A stretch of 64,000 nucleotides of DNA from Actinomadura syzygii (GCF_008085905.1 NZ_VSFF01000014.1:310001-374000), one strand, 5' to 3'. Counted from the stretch's first letter, positions 26,625 through 36,222 are shown. A program made the numbers and translations. The notes: generated from the sequence alone by a model not told the origin.

Positions 26625-28364
26625 CTAGGGGGCCGTGGTGGGGACGATGTCGGGGGCGCCGCGGCGGCGGGCGTCGGCTTCCTGGTCGTCTTCCTGGGTC
26701 TGGGAGGCGCGTTCGGCTTCGACGCGCTTGCGGTAGTACTCGATCTCGCGGTCGCGCTGCTTCTTGGACCAGCCGAGGACGGGGCCGAGCAGGTCGGCGG
26801 CCTCCTGGGCGGCGCCGACGCCGCGGTCCCAGGTCTCGATGGAGATGCGGGTGCGGCGGGCGAGGACGTCGTTCAGGTGCCGGGCGCCCTCGTGCGACGC
26901 GGCGTAGACGATCTCGGCGCGCAGGTAGTCGTCGGCCCCGGCGAGCGGCTTGCCGAGGTCGGGCTTGTCGGCGATCAGCGCGAGGAGGTCGTCCACGAGC
27001 GTGCCGTAGCGGCGGAGGAGGTGCTCGATGCGGGCGACGTGCAGGCCGGAGCGGGACGCCAGCCGGTGCCGCGCGTTCCACATGGCCTGGAAGCCGTCGC
27101 CGCCGACGAGGGGGACGCGGTCCGTGCACGACTCGGGGATCTTCCCGTCGAGGCCGTGCGCGACGGCGTCGATCGCGTCCTTGGCCATGACCCGGTACGT
27201 CGTGTACTTGCCGCCCGCCACCAGGACCAGCCCGGGGACGGGGTGCGCCACGACGTGCTCGCGAGAGAGCTTCGACGTCTCCTCGGTCTCACCGGTGAGG
27301 AGGGGCCGCAGCCCCGCGTACACACCTTCGACATCGTCATGAGTGAGGGGTGTGTTGAGGACGGAGTTCACGTGGTCCAGGACGTAGTCGATGTCGGCCT
27401 TCGACGCGGCGGGATGGGCCTTGTCGAGGTCCCAGGCCGTGTCGGTGGTGCCGATGATCCAGTGCCGCCCCCACGGGATCACGAACAGGACCGACTTCTC
27501 CGTGCGCAGGAGGATGCCCGTCGCGGAGTGGATGCGGTCCTTCGGGACGACGAGGTGGATGCCCTTGGACGCCTTCACGTGGATCTGCCCGCGCCCGCCG
27601 ACGAGCTGCTGGATGTCGTCCGTCCAGACGCCGGTGGCGTTGACGACCTGCTTGGCGCGCACCTCGCTGGTCGTGTTGCCCTCAAGGTCGCGGATGCGCA
27701 GGCCCGTCACGCGCTCGCCCTCGCGCAGGAACCCGAGGCACTGGGTGCGGGACGCGATCTGCGCCCCGTACTCGGCGGCCGTGCGCAGCGCCGTCATGAC
27801 GAAGCGGGCGTCGTCGACCTGCGCGTCCCAGAGCTGGATGGCGCCGACGAAGGAGTCCTTGCGCAGGGACGGCGCGAGCCGCAGCGCGCCGCGCCGGCTC
27901 AGGTGCCGGTGGTGCGGGACGCCCCGCGTGTTGCCCATCTGGAACGCCAGCACGTCGTACAGCGCCACGCCCGCGCCGAAGTACGCGCGCTCCCACACCC
28001 GGTGCGTGGTCGGCAGGATGAACGGGACGGGACGCACCAGGTGCGGCGCGATCTGCTGGAGCAGGTGGCCGCGCTCGGTGAGCGCCTCCCGGACGAGGTC
28101 GAAGTTGTACTGCTCCAGGTACCGCAGCCCGCCGTGGATCAGCTTGGACGACCGCGACGACGTCCCGGAGGCGAAGTCCCGCGCCTCGACCACCGCGACG
28201 GACAGGCCCCGGGTCGCCGCGTCGAGCGCCGCGCCGGCACCGACGATGCCGCCGCCCACCACGACGACGTCGAACTCCTCGCGGGCCATCCGATCGAGCG
28301 ACGCCGCCCGTTCGGCCGGACCCAGCCGGGAGGTGCCCAGCCCCGTCACAGGTGATCCCGTCAT
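26625..28364 (-). CDS. glpD: Aerobic glycerol-3-phosphate dehydrogenase GlpD
   Basis: A 579-residue FAD flavoprotein. The dinucleotide fold is VVVGGGIVGAGAALDA, followed by the GlpD signature SSRSSKLIHGGLRYLEQYNF and the later VAGGKYTTYRVMAKDA. It oxidises sn-glycerol-3-phosphate to dihydroxyacetone phosphate at the membrane and feeds electrons to quinone. The start is the ATG at 28364 (MTGSPVTGLG) behind GGGGGAA; the frame is open upstream but unlike the family. The C-terminus ends with a charged helix, RKRVEAERASQTQEDDQ. It is monocistronic and convergent with the double-TetR gene. Confidence 0.96.
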   Translation of the reverse strand: MTGSPVTGLGTSRLGPAERAASLDRMAREEFDVVVVGGGIVGAGAALDAATRGLSVAVVEARDFASGTSSRSSKLIHGGLRYLEQYNFDLVREALTERGHLLQQIAPHLVRPVPFILPTTHRVWERAYFGAGVALYDVLAFQMGNTRGVPHHRHLSRRGALRLAPSLRKDSFVGAIQLWDAQVDDARFVMTALRTAAEYGAQIASRTQCLGFLREGERVTGLRIRDLEGNTTSEVRAKQVVNATGVWTDDIQQLVGGRGQIHVKASKGIHLVVPKDRIHSATGILLRTEKSVLFVIPWGRHWIIGTTDTAWDLDKAHPAASKADIDYVLDHVNSVLNTPLTHDDVEGVYAGLRPLLTGETEETSKLSREHVVAHPVPGLVLVAGGKYTTYRVMAKDAIDAVAHGLDGKIPESCTDRVPLVGGDGFQAMWNARHRLASRSGLHVARIEHLLRRYGTLVDDLLALIADKPDLGKPLAGADDYLRAEIVYAASHEGARHLNDVLARRTRISIETWDRGVGAAQEAADLLGPVLGWSKKQRDREIEYYRKRVEAERASQTQEDDQEADARRRGAPDIVPTTAP

Positions 28365-28471
28365 CGCGATTCCCCCCACACCGGTCGGTTTCCGAGCGTT
28401 ACCTACCCAAGAGTAGGGAGGGGGCCACACTCGGAACGACCAATTCTGCGTGGGTTCGCTCTCAGCTGTCG

Positions 28472-29599
28472 TCAGTCGTTCGACTTGCGGTGGGCCACCA
28501 CGACCTGCACCCGCTGGAACTCCTTGAGCTCCGTGTATCCGGACGTCGCCATCGCGCGGCGCAGCGCGCCGATCAGGTTCATCGAGCCGTCCGCGACCCG
28601 GGACGGGCCGAACAGGATCTGCTCCATCGTGCCGATCGTGCCGAGTTCGAGGCGGGTGCCGCGCGGGACGTCGCCGTGGTGCGCCTCGCTGCCCCAGTGG
28701 TAGCCGCGTCCCGGCGCCTCGGTGGAGCGGGCGAACGGGGAGCCGACCATGACCGCGTCGGACCCGCACGCGAACGCCTTCGCGATGTCGCCGCTGTTGA
28801 CCATCCCGCCGTCGGCGATGACGTGGACGTAGCGTCCGCCGGACTCGTCCATGTAGTCGCGGCGGGCGGCGGCCACGTCCGCGACGGCGGTCGCCATCGG
28901 GACGGCGACGCCGAGGACGGTCCGCGTCGTGTGCCCGGACCCGCCGCCGAACCCGACGAGCACCCCGGCGGCGCCGGTGCGCATCAGGTGCAGCGCGGCC
29001 GTGTACGTGGAGCAGCCGCCGACGATGACGGGGACGTCCAGGTCGTAGATGAACTGCTTGAGGTTCAGCGGCTCGGCGCGGCCCGACACGTGCTCGGCGG
29101 ACACGGTCGTCCCCCGGATGACGAACAGGTCGACGCCCGCGTCGATCACGGCCTTGTGGAACTGGGCGGTGCGCTGCGGCGACAGCCGCGCCGCGACGGT
29201 CACCCCGGCCTCGCGGACCTCGGCGATCCGGCGGCCGATCAGCTCTTCCTTGATCGGCTCGGTGTAGATGTCCTGGAGGCGCTGGGTGGCGCGGACGGTG
29301 TCCAGCGAGGCGATCTCGGCGAGCAGCGGCTCGGGGTTCTCGTAGCGCGTCCACAGCCCTTCGAGGTCGAGGACGGCGAGCCCGCCGAGCCGTCCGACCG
29401 CGATCGCGGTGGCCGGGCTGACCACGCTGTCCATCGGCGCGACGACCAGCGGGATGTCGAACCGGTAGGCGTCGATCTGCCAGGCGACGCTGACCTCCTC
29501 GGGGTCGCGCGTCCGCCGCGACGGCACGATGCCGATGTCGTCGAAGGCGTACGCCCGCCGGCCGCTCTTGCCCCGGCCGATCTCCACCTCAGCAGCCAC
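28472..29599 (-). CDS. guaB3: GuaB3-type IMP dehydrogenase/GMP reductase-like protein
   Basis: A 375-residue TIM-barrel protein of the GuaB3 subfamily seen in actinobacteria. It lacks CBS domains. The phosphate-binding glycine-rich region is VLVGFGGGSGHTTRTV, and VIADGGMVNSGDIAKAFACG follows. The loop usually bearing the catalytic cysteine has none, so it is not a standard IMP dehydrogenase; family members may act in guanine salvage. The GTG start at 29599 (VAAEVEIGRGKSGRRAYAF) has GGAGGA upstream. It lies 227 bp downstream of guaB2, with stem-loops in the gap. Confidence 0.93.
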   Translation of the reverse strand: MAAEVEIGRGKSGRRAYAFDDIGIVPSRRTRDPEEVSVAWQIDAYRFDIPLVVAPMDSVVSPATAIAVGRLGGLAVLDLEGLWTRYENPEPLLAEIASLDTVRATQRLQDIYTEPIKEELIGRRIAEVREAGVTVAARLSPQRTAQFHKAVIDAGVDLFVIRGTTVSAEHVSGRAEPLNLKQFIYDLDVPVIVGGCSTYTAALHLMRTGAAGVLVGFGGGSGHTTRTVLGVAVPMATAVADVAAARRDYMDESGGRYVHVIADGGMVNSGDIAKAFACGSDAVMVGSPFARSTEAPGRGYHWGSEAHHGDVPRGTRLELGTIGTMEQILFGPSRVADGSMNLIGALRRAMATSGYTELKEFQRVQVVVAHRKSND

Positions 29600-29625
29600 T
29601 GCGCCCTTCCTCCACGTGGTCCGGT

Positions 29626-29646
29626 GTTCCCGCAGGCGGCGGGAAC
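29626..29646. repeat. Stem-loop in the guaB2-guaB3 gap, near the guaB3 start
   Basis: Eight-base perfect arms GTTCCCGC and GCGGGAAC around five bases, 27-47 bases before the guaB3 GTG, so probably in its leader. A shorter stem (GGGGCG-TCAG-CGCCCC) lies at 29757-29772. Either could attenuate read-through from guaB2. Confidence 0.4.
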
Positions 29647-29826
29647 GAGCCCCGGACGAGCTTACGTCAGCCCCGGACACGCCGGGCTACCGCGCTCCCC
29701 CGGACGAACGACCGGTCGACGGCGCGACGCCCCGCGAGGACGCGGAAAGGCACGAAGGGGCGTCAGCGCCCCGGGCGATCGAGCACGTCAGCGGCCCTGG
29801 GGCCTGGCGGCCTGGCGCTTGGAGGC

Positions 29827-31323
29827 TCAGCGGCCCTGGTAGTTGGGGGCCTCTACGGTCATCTGGATGTCGTGGGGGTGGCTTTCGCGCAGGCCGGCCG
29901 CGCTGATGCGCATGAGCTGGCCGCGCTCCTGCAGCTCGGGGATCGTGCGGGTGCCCGCGTACCACATCGACTGGTGCAGCCCGCCGACGAGCTGGTGCGC
30001 GACGTTGGCGAGCGGCCCGCGATACGGCACCTGGCCCTCGACGCCCTCCGGGATCAGCTTCTCCTCGGCGGACACGTCGGCCTGCGCGTACCGGTCCTTC
30101 GAGAACGAAGCGCCGCGCTCCCGGTTGCGCATCGCGCCGAGCGAGCCCATGCCCCGGTACGACTTGTACTGCTTGCCGTGGACGAAGATCAGCTCGCCCG
30201 GCGACTCCTCCACCCCGGCGAGCAGCGACCCGGCCATCACCGTGTCGGCGCCCGCGACCAGGGCCTTCGCTATGTCGCCCGAGTACTGGAGGCCGCCGTC
30301 GCCGATCACCGGGACGCCCGCCTCGCGCGCCGCGCGGGCCGCCTCGGAGATCGCGGTGAGCTGCGGGACGCCGACGCCCGCGACGATCCGGGTGGTGCAG
30401 ATCGAGCCCGGTCCGACGCCGACCTTGACCGCGTCGGCGCCCGCGTCCACCAGCAGTTTCGCGCCCGCGTAGGTGGCGATGTTGCCGCCGACGACCTCGA
30501 CCCGCGCGCTCGCCTTGATGGTGGCGATCGTGTCGGCGACGCCCTTGGAGTGGCCGTGCGCGGTGTCCACGACGATCACGTCGGCGCCCGCCTCGATGAG
30601 GGCGCGGGCGCGGTTGATCGCGTCCTCGCCGACGCCGACCGCCGCGGCGACGAGCAGGCGGCCGTCGGCGTCCTTGGTGGAGTGCGGGTACTGCTCGCTC
30701 TTGGTGAAGTCCTTGGTGGTGATCAGGCCCTTGAGGCGTCCGTCGGCGTCCACCAGCGGGAGCTTCTCGACCTTGTTGCCCGCGAGCAGCCGGAACGCCT
30801 CGTCGCGCGTCACGTCCACCGGGGCCGTGACCAGCGGCATCGGCGTCATCACCTGGCGGACGGGACGGGCCGGGTCGGACTCGAAGCGCATGTCCCGGTT
30901 CGTCACGATGCCGACCAGCACGCCCCGTACGTCGGTCACCGGGACGCCGGAGATCCGGTAGCGGGCGCACAGCTCCTCGACGTCGGCGAGCGTCGCGTCC
31001 GGCAGACAGGTCACCGGGTTGGTGATCATCCCGGCCTCGGAGCGCTTCACCCGGTCGGCCTGGTCGGCCTGCTCCTCGATCGGCATGTTGCGGTGCAGGA
31101 CGCCGATGCCGCCCTGGCGTGCCATCGCGACCGCCGTGCGGGCCTCGGTCACCGTGTCCATGGCCGCGGAGACGAGCGGGATGCGCAGCGAGATCCGGCG
31201 GGTGAGCCGGGTCGACGTGTCGGCCTCGCCGGGCTGGAGATCGGAGTACCCCGGGAGGAGGAGCACGTCGTCGAAGGTCAGGCCCTGGGGGAGGAACTTG
31301 TCGGACTCGGCGGCGGGGTTCAT
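29827..31323 (-). CDS. guaB2: IMP dehydrogenase
   Basis: A 498-residue IMP dehydrogenase. The core begins LTFDDVLLLPGYS. Two CBS domains are inserted at about 100-215 (RISGVPVTDVRGVLVGIVTNRD; KLPLVDADGRLKGLITTKD). The catalytic cysteine is in GVGPGSICTTRIVAG, and the flap contains GASFSKDRYAQ. It oxidises IMP to XMP with NAD+, the rate-limiting step of GTP synthesis; guaA in this window then makes GMP. GGAAGG precedes the ATG at 31323; the frame stays open upstream without conservation. It is divergent from the DUF5319 gene. Confidence 0.98.
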   Translation of the reverse strand: MNPAAESDKFLPQGLTFDDVLLLPGYSDLQPGEADTSTRLTRRISLRIPLVSAAMDTVTEARTAVAMARQGGIGVLHRNMPIEEQADQADRVKRSEAGMITNPVTCLPDATLADVEELCARYRISGVPVTDVRGVLVGIVTNRDMRFESDPARPVRQVMTPMPLVTAPVDVTRDEAFRLLAGNKVEKLPLVDADGRLKGLITTKDFTKSEQYPHSTKDADGRLLVAAAVGVGEDAINRARALIEAGADVIVVDTAHGHSKGVADTIATIKASARVEVVGGNIATYAGAKLLVDAGADAVKVGVGPGSICTTRIVAGVGVPQLTAISEAARAAREAGVPVIGDGGLQYSGDIAKALVAGADTVMAGSLLAGVEESPGELIFVHGKQYKSYRGMGSLGAMRNRERGASFSKDRYAQADVSAEEKLIPEGVEGQVPYRGPLANVAHQLVGGLHQSMWYAGTRTIPELQERGQLMRISAAGLRESHPHDIQMTVEAPNYQGR

Positions 31324-31579
31324 GACTACCTTCCCGTGGTGGTCGCGGCATCGGGCCAGGTCATGGTGGACCCTGTTCCCATGGTAGGGGCTCTCCCCGC
31401 GCCTGGACGGCTCGTTGCGCGGCACGGCCGCGTGGTCTTCGTGACATCCCCCAACACGCCGGACGCTCCAGTCGATTCCCCCCGCCCAGCCCTTTCCGGC
31501 GTTGACTCCGCGTGATTGTTCGCGCACAGAGGAGACAGGGGGGTGCACCACTCCGGGCGCGGAGCAGTAGCGTGGGGGT

Positions 31580-31969
31580 GTGCACGACGACGCTCCGATC
31601 GACCCGTTCGCCGGAGACCCGGAGGATCCGGCGGCGGCGCTCGGCGACCTCGGCGACGACACCGCTCCGCTCAGCGTGACGGAGCGGGAGGACGTGCTGG
31701 CCGACCTCGCCGACCTGGAGGTCTTCCGCGCCCTGCTGGAACCGCTCGGCGTGCGCGGGCTGACCGTCGACTGCGGAGACTGCGGCAAGCTCCACTACAT
31801 CGACTGGGAGCTGCTGCACGGCAACCTGCGCCACCTGCTCGACCAGGGGCTCCCCCGCGTCCACGAGCCCGCCCTCGCCCCCGACCCGGTCGACTACGTG
31901 AGCTGGGAGTACGCCCGCGGCTACGTCGACGGCGTGATCGACAGCGAAGAGGGCCACGACGAGAACTGA
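31580..31969 (+). CDS. DUF5319 protein
   Basis: A 129-residue acidic soluble protein. The conserved part has a CGDCG motif (VDCGDCGKLHYIDWELLHGNL), which may bind metal, then SWEYARGYVDG. It corresponds by position and content to M. tuberculosis Rv3412, between guaB2 and the rsdA-sigD pair. The start is a GTG at 31580 with no clear ribosome site; a TAGCGT -10-like hexamer ends seven bases earlier, so a leaderless transcript is possible. Function unknown. Confidence 0.88.
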   Translation: MHDDAPIDPFAGDPEDPAAALGDLGDDTAPLSVTEREDVLADLADLEVFRALLEPLGVRGLTVDCGDCGKLHYIDWELLHGNLRHLLDQGLPRVHEPALAPDPVDYVSWEYARGYVDGVIDSEEGHDEN

Positions 31970-32116
31970 CCGCTCGGCGAGAACTGACCGCGCGGCCGTA
32001 TCCGCGCGGCGGCCCGTCCGAAGTCGATCGACCGCGCGCACGGCCCGCGCGGCGGCCCGGCGCCGCCCGCGTGACCTGTCCGCGGGGCCTGCGGGCGAGC
32101 GTTGCCGGGCCGTAGG

Positions 32117-33034
32117 TCAGTCGCGGCCGGAGTATGGGTCCGAGTAAGGGTCTCGGTACTGGTCGAAGCGCTTCTGGGGGCGTTGGTTCGGGTCGGCGAA
32201 GCCGGGCCAGCCGTTGTCGCCGGGGTACGGGTCGTCCGAGCCGCGCATCGGGAAGGTCCCGAGGGGCGGCGGACGGTTCTCGTCGGCCGGACGGCGGAAG
32301 CGCGGACGGTCCGGGAACGGGGGCCGCAGGTGCGTCCTGATCGGGTCGTACTCCCGCGCCGGCTTGCGCGCCGCGGGCCGTTCCGGCAGGGGGCGGACGA
32401 CCGGCGGCCGCCGCCGCTCGGCCACGGCCTCGATGTCGGCGCCGGCCTGCTTCTCGGCCCCGTCGGCGACCCCGGTCACGCGCGGGGCCTGCGAGGACGA
32501 CGCCGCCGGGTGGTCGGCGGCCGCGCCGCCCGCCGCCGCGACCCCGCTGCCCGCGAGGACGGCCCCGGCGACGCCGAGCGCCACGATCGTGCGGGGGCCG
32601 CGTCGCCGCGGCCCCGTCCCGGGACCGGACGGCGTCGGCGGCGCGGGCTCGGACTCGGGCGCCGAACTCTGGTCGTCCACGTCGATGATCAGTGCCCGCA
32701 GCAGCCGTACGGCCGGATCGGGCTCGTCGGGCTGCCGTCCCCGCCCGCACTCGCCGGCAGAGCGCTCCGCGACGGCCGGGGCCGCCGGCTCCAGCGGCGC
32801 GGAGGCCGCACCGCACGGGGATTCGGACGTCTCCGGCGGCGCGGGCGCCTCCGGAGCGGGCGGCGGGACGGTGAGCCGCCACGCCGCCAGGGACTCGATG
32901 ATCGCGTCGCTGCGCCGTACCGCGCTGAGGTCGGCGGTGGGGAGTGTCGCCGCGCCCGGGGGGCCGCCGGAGGTCGAGGGCCCGGCCGGACCCGGGGCGC
33001 CCCCTGAGCCGGTTCGGGGGCCTCGCTCCGTCAA
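32117..33034 (-). CDS. rsdA: Anti-sigma-D factor, RsdA-like
   Basis: A 305-residue single-pass membrane protein. The N-terminal cytoplasmic part contains the RsdA-type sigma-binding region (VRRSDAIIESLAAWR, then DPAVRLLRALIIDVD). One transmembrane helix lies near residues 150-171 (IVALGVAGAVLAGSGVAAAGG). The outer part is proline-rich and disordered, ending RDPYSDPYSGRD. The start overlaps the sigD stop by four bases, the standard coupling of ECF sigma and anti-sigma genes. It should hold SigD inactive at the membrane until proteolysis. Confidence 0.85.
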   Translation of the reverse strand: MTERGPRTGSGGAPGPAGPSTSGGPPGAATLPTADLSAVRRSDAIIESLAAWRLTVPPPAPEAPAPPETSESPCGAASAPLEPAAPAVAERSAGECGRGRQPDEPDPAVRLLRALIIDVDDQSSAPESEPAPPTPSGPGTGPRRRGPRTIVALGVAGAVLAGSGVAAAGGAAADHPAASSSQAPRVTGVADGAEKQAGADIEAVAERRRPPVVRPLPERPAARKPAREYDPIRTHLRPPFPDRPRFRRPADENRPPPLGTFPMRGSDDPYPGDNGWPGFADPNQRPQKRFDQYRDPYSDPYSGRD

Positions 33035-33684
33035 GCGATCGACTCCTCTCTGGCCATGGCCCGGAGCCGGGCGAGGGCCCGGTGCTGCGCGACCCGTACC
33101 GCCCCCGCGGACATGCCGAGGACGTTCCCCGTCTCCTCGGCGGACAGGCCCGCCACGACCCGCAGCAGCACGAGCTCGCGCTGGTGCTCGGGCAGGCGGG
33201 TGAGCAGGTCGCGGGCGCGCTGCGCCTCGATGTAGCGGACGACCGTCTCCTCCGGCCCGGGCCGGTCGTCCGGCCCGTCCGGCAGGTCCTCGGTGGGCAC
33301 GGCCGCGCGGACGGCGCTGCGCAGCGCGTCCGCGATCTTGTGCGCGGCGATGCCGAAGACGAAGGACGCGAACGGCCGCCCCATGTCCCGGTAGCGGGGC
33401 AGGGCGGACAGGACGGCGATGCAGACCTCCTGGGCCACGTCGTCCGCGATGTGGTACTGCCCGGACACCCGGCCGAGCCGGGCCCGGCAGTACCGGACGA
33501 TCATCGGCCGCACCTCGCCGATGAGCGCCTCGATGGCCCCCGGGTCGCCCTGGACGGCGAGGTTGGTCAATTCCCTGAGATCGCCGTCGGCGGCCTTCGC
33601 CGCGCGCAGCACCCGAATCCCACGGCCGGTGTCGTGGGCTGGAGGGGCGAGCCCTCCCGAGGGTTCGGCAGTGCGCGCGGTCAT
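33031..33684 (-). CDS. sigD: ECF RNA polymerase sigma factor SigD
   Basis: A 217-residue ECF sigma factor. Region 2 is at about 50-115 (IRPMIVRYCRARLGR, ADDVAQEVCIAVLSALPRY). Region 4 is at about 160-210 (LLTRLPEHQRELVLLRVVAGLSAEETGNVLGMSAGAVRVAQHRALARL in parts). In M. tuberculosis SigD controls stringent- and stationary-phase genes under RelA influence. I start at the ATG at 33684 (MTARTAEPSG), close to the family length; in-frame ATGs at 33720 and 33774 would add 12 and 30 residues. It is overlapped by its anti-sigma gene and insulated from groEL by a terminator. Confidence 0.92.
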   Translation of the reverse strand: MTARTAEPSGGLAPPAHDTGRGIRVLRAAKAADGDLRELTNLAVQGDPGAIEALIGEVRPMIVRYCRARLGRVSGQYHIADDVAQEVCIAVLSALPRYRDMGRPFASFVFGIAAHKIADALRSAVRAAVPTEDLPDGPDDRPGPEETVVRYIEAQRARDLLTRLPEHQRELVLLRVVAGLSAEETGNVLGMSAGAVRVAQHRALARLRAMAREESIA

Positions 33685-33865
33685 GGTCCCGGCGTAGCTT
33701 CCCTCGGTCACGTCATGCATGATGCCCAGCAGTCCCGGGCGTGTCTCCACCGCCGAGTACAACGGAATGGTCACAGTGCTGGATGAACCCTGGGGATACT
33801 ACGCATCGCGGTCTGCCGGCTGCGCCCCGTGCCCGGTTATCCACAGGCCGCCCACAGAAATGACG

Positions 33866-33892
33866 AGACCCCCGTCCACTGGACGGGGGTCT
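33866..33892. terminator. Terminator after groEL1
   Basis: Twelve-base perfect arms AGACCCCCGTCC and GGACGGGGGTCT around a three-base loop, 63 bases downstream of the groEL stop and ahead of the sigD promoter. Confidence 0.85.
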
Positions 33893-33954
33893 GTCGACGA
33901 TCACCGGGCGGGACGAGCCGCTCGCCCGCGCCCGGCGTAGTGATCACAAGCGGA

Positions 33955-35580
33955 TCAGTGGCCGTGCCCGTGGCCGTGTCCGTGACCGCCGGCGAGGGCC
34001 TCTTCCTCCTCCGGCTTGTCGACCACGAGCGCCTCGGTGGTGAGGAGCATGCCCGCGATCGAGGCGGCGTTGGTCACCGCGGAGCGGGTCACCTTCACCG
34101 GGTCGATGACGCCCTGGGCGACCAGGTCGCCGTACTCGTCGGTGGCGGCGTTGTAGCCGTTGCCCGGCTTCAGCGCCTGCACCTTGGAGACGACGACGTA
34201 GCCCTCCTGGCCGGCGTTCTCGGCGATCCAGCGCAGCGGCTCGGCGAGCGCCTTGCGGACGGCCTCCGCGCCGGTGGCCTCGTCGCCGGTGAGCCCGAGC
34301 GTCTCGAAGCCCTCCTTGGCGACGTGCACGAGCGCGCTGCCGCCGCCGGAGACGATGCCCTCCTCGATGGCCGCGCGGGTCGCCGAGATGGCGTCCTCCA
34401 GGCGGTGCTTCTTCTCCTTCAGCTCCACCTCGGTGGCGGCGCCGACCCGCAGCACGCAGACGCCCCCGGCCAGCTTGGCGAGGCGCTCCTGCAGCTTCTC
34501 CCGGTCCCAGTCGGAGTCGGAGTTCTCGATCTCGACCTTGATCTGGTTGATCCGGGCGCTCACCTCGTCGCTGGAGCCCTCACCGTCGACGATGGTGGTG
34601 GCGTCCTTGTCGACGGTGATGCGGCGGGCGCGGCCGAGGTCCTCCAGCCCGATGGAGTCGAGCTTGAGGCCGATCGCCTCGCTGACGACCTGGCCGCCGG
34701 TGAGGGTGGCCATGTCGCCGAGCATCGCCTTGCGGCGGTCGCCGAAGCCCGGCGCCTTGACGGCGACGGACAGGAACGTGCCGCGGATCTTGTTCGCGAC
34801 GAGCAGCGCGAGGGCCTCGCCCTCGACGTCCTCGGCCACGACGAGCAGCGGCTTCTTCGTCTGGGCGACCTTCTCGGCCAGCGGCAGGAACTCCTGCACG
34901 TTGGAGATCTTGCCGTCGACGATGAGCACGTAGGCGTCCTCCAGGACGGCCTCCATGCGCTCGGCGTCGGTCACCATGTGCGGCGACAGGTAGCCCTTGT
35001 CGAACTGGAGCCCCTCGGTGAACTCCAGCTCGAGGCCCATGGTGTGGGCCTCCTCGACGGTGATGACGCCGTCCTTGCCGACCTTCTCGAACGCCTCGGC
35101 GATCAGCTCGCCGATCTTCGGGTCCTGCGCGGAGATGGTCGCGACGTGCGCGATCTCGCCCTTCTCCTCGACCTCGCGGGCCGACTTGAGGAGCTGGTCG
35201 GACACGTACTGGGCGGCGAGGTCGATGCCGCGCTTCAGCGCGAGCGGGGACGCGCCCGCCGCCACGTTGCGGGTGCCCTCCCGGACCAGCGCCTGCGCGA
35301 GGACGGTCGCCGTGGTGGTGCCGTCGCCCGCGACGTCGTTGGTCTTGGTCGCCACTTCCTTGGCGAGCTGGGCCCCGAGGTTCTCGTACGGGTCCTCCAG
35401 CTCCACCTCGCGGGCGATCGTGACGCCGTCGTTGGTGATCGTCGGCGCGCCGAACTTCTTGTCGATGACGACGTTGCGGCCGCGCGGGCCGATCGTCACC
35501 TTGACGGCGTCCGCGAGAGCGTTGACGCCGCGCTCAAGAGCCCGGCGAGCGTCCTCCTCGAACTCCAGGATCTTCGCCAT
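33955..35580 (-). CDS. groEL1: Chaperonin GroEL1 with histidine-rich tail
   Basis: A 541-residue chaperonin. The ATPase motif is DVAGDGTTTATVLAQ, and the start MAKILEFEEDARRALERG is typical. The C-terminus is histidine-rich (GGHGHGHGHGH) instead of the GGM tail, the mark of the actinobacterial GroEL1 that shares an operon with groES. GroEL1 paralogues fold a narrower client set and the tail may bind metal. A GGM-tailed GroEL2 would be elsewhere. It lies 86 bp after groES and is presumably CIRCE-controlled from the promoter before groES. Confidence 0.97.
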   Translation of the reverse strand: MAKILEFEEDARRALERGVNALADAVKVTIGPRGRNVVIDKKFGAPTITNDGVTIAREVELEDPYENLGAQLAKEVATKTNDVAGDGTTTATVLAQALVREGTRNVAAGASPLALKRGIDLAAQYVSDQLLKSAREVEEKGEIAHVATISAQDPKIGELIAEAFEKVGKDGVITVEEAHTMGLELEFTEGLQFDKGYLSPHMVTDAERMEAVLEDAYVLIVDGKISNVQEFLPLAEKVAQTKKPLLVVAEDVEGEALALLVANKIRGTFLSVAVKAPGFGDRRKAMLGDMATLTGGQVVSEAIGLKLDSIGLEDLGRARRITVDKDATTIVDGEGSSDEVSARINQIKVEIENSDSDWDREKLQERLAKLAGGVCVLRVGAATEVELKEKKHRLEDAISATRAAIEEGIVSGGGSALVHVAKEGFETLGLTGDEATGAEAVRKALAEPLRWIAENAGQEGYVVVSKVQALKPGNGYNAATDEYGDLVAQGVIDPVKVTRSAVTNAASIAGMLLTTEALVVDKPEEEEALAGGHGHGHGHGH

Positions 35581-35666
35581 GCGGATACTCCTCTTTCACG
35601 CGATCCGCCCCGGCAGCCCCGCCGAAGGCGGCGCCGACCGGGGCGGGTGCATCACGTTCTCGGTGA

Positions 35667-35975
35667 TTACTTCTCGATGACCGCGAGCACGTCGCGGGCC
35701 GAGAGGACGAGGTACTCCTCGTTGTTGTACTTGACCTCGGTCCCGCCGTACTTGCTGTAGAGCACGATCTCGCCGACCTTGACGTCGACAGGGACGCGCT
35801 CGCCCTTGTCGTCGACTCGGCCCGGGCCCACCGCGATGACGGTGCCCTCCTGGGGCTTCTCCTTCGCGGTGTCCGGGATCACCAGGCCGGAAGCGGTGGT
35901 GGTCTCGGCCTCAAGCGGCTGGACGACGATACGGTCCTCAAGCGGCTTGAGAACAACCTTGGTGGCGGTCGTCAC
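35667..35975 (-). CDS. groES: Co-chaperonin GroES
   Basis: A 102-residue GroES. It begins VTTATKVVLKPLEDRIVV and contains EKPQEGTVIAVGPGRVDDKG and YGGTEVKYNNEEYLVLSARDVLAVIEK. It caps GroEL during folding. The GTG at 35975 has GGGGAGGT eight bases upstream; a longer frame to 36032 is rejected. It is first in the groES-groEL1 operon, with a CIRCE element 124-150 bases upstream. Confidence 0.97.
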   Translation of the reverse strand: MTTATKVVLKPLEDRIVVQPLEAETTTASGLVIPDTAKEKPQEGTVIAVGPGRVDDKGERVPVDVKVGEIVLYSKYGGTEVKYNNEEYLVLSARDVLAVIEK

Positions 35976-36098
35976 GATCTGACCTCCCCTTCGATTGGTC
36001 CTCGGCCGACCACATCGGGCCGGCCAGCACATGTGACAGAAGAGGCGACCCTGGACCGGCCTGCCGTCGCGGGTGCCAGACCGACCTTCGTCGCTGTA

Positions 36099-36125
36099 TT
36101 GGCACTCTCGTATGGAGAGTGCCAG
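36099..36125. promoter_or_regulatory. CIRCE element (HrcA operator) upstream of groES
   Basis: TTGGCACTC, nine bases, then GAGTGCCAG: the CIRCE inverted repeat (consensus TTAGCACTC-N9-GAGTGCTAA) with A-to-G and the matching T-to-C change, so symmetry is kept. HrcA binds it to repress heat-shock operons. The divergent methyltransferase gene begins 98 bp on the other side. Confidence 0.92.
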
Positions 36126-36222
36126 TCATGGAGACTATTCCGTGCCCGGTAACCCGTCAACATGGACACGGACGCACACGTCAGCCGTTCATGCGCGTTC
36201 ACCGGCCGCTAACTTCGGGCGC

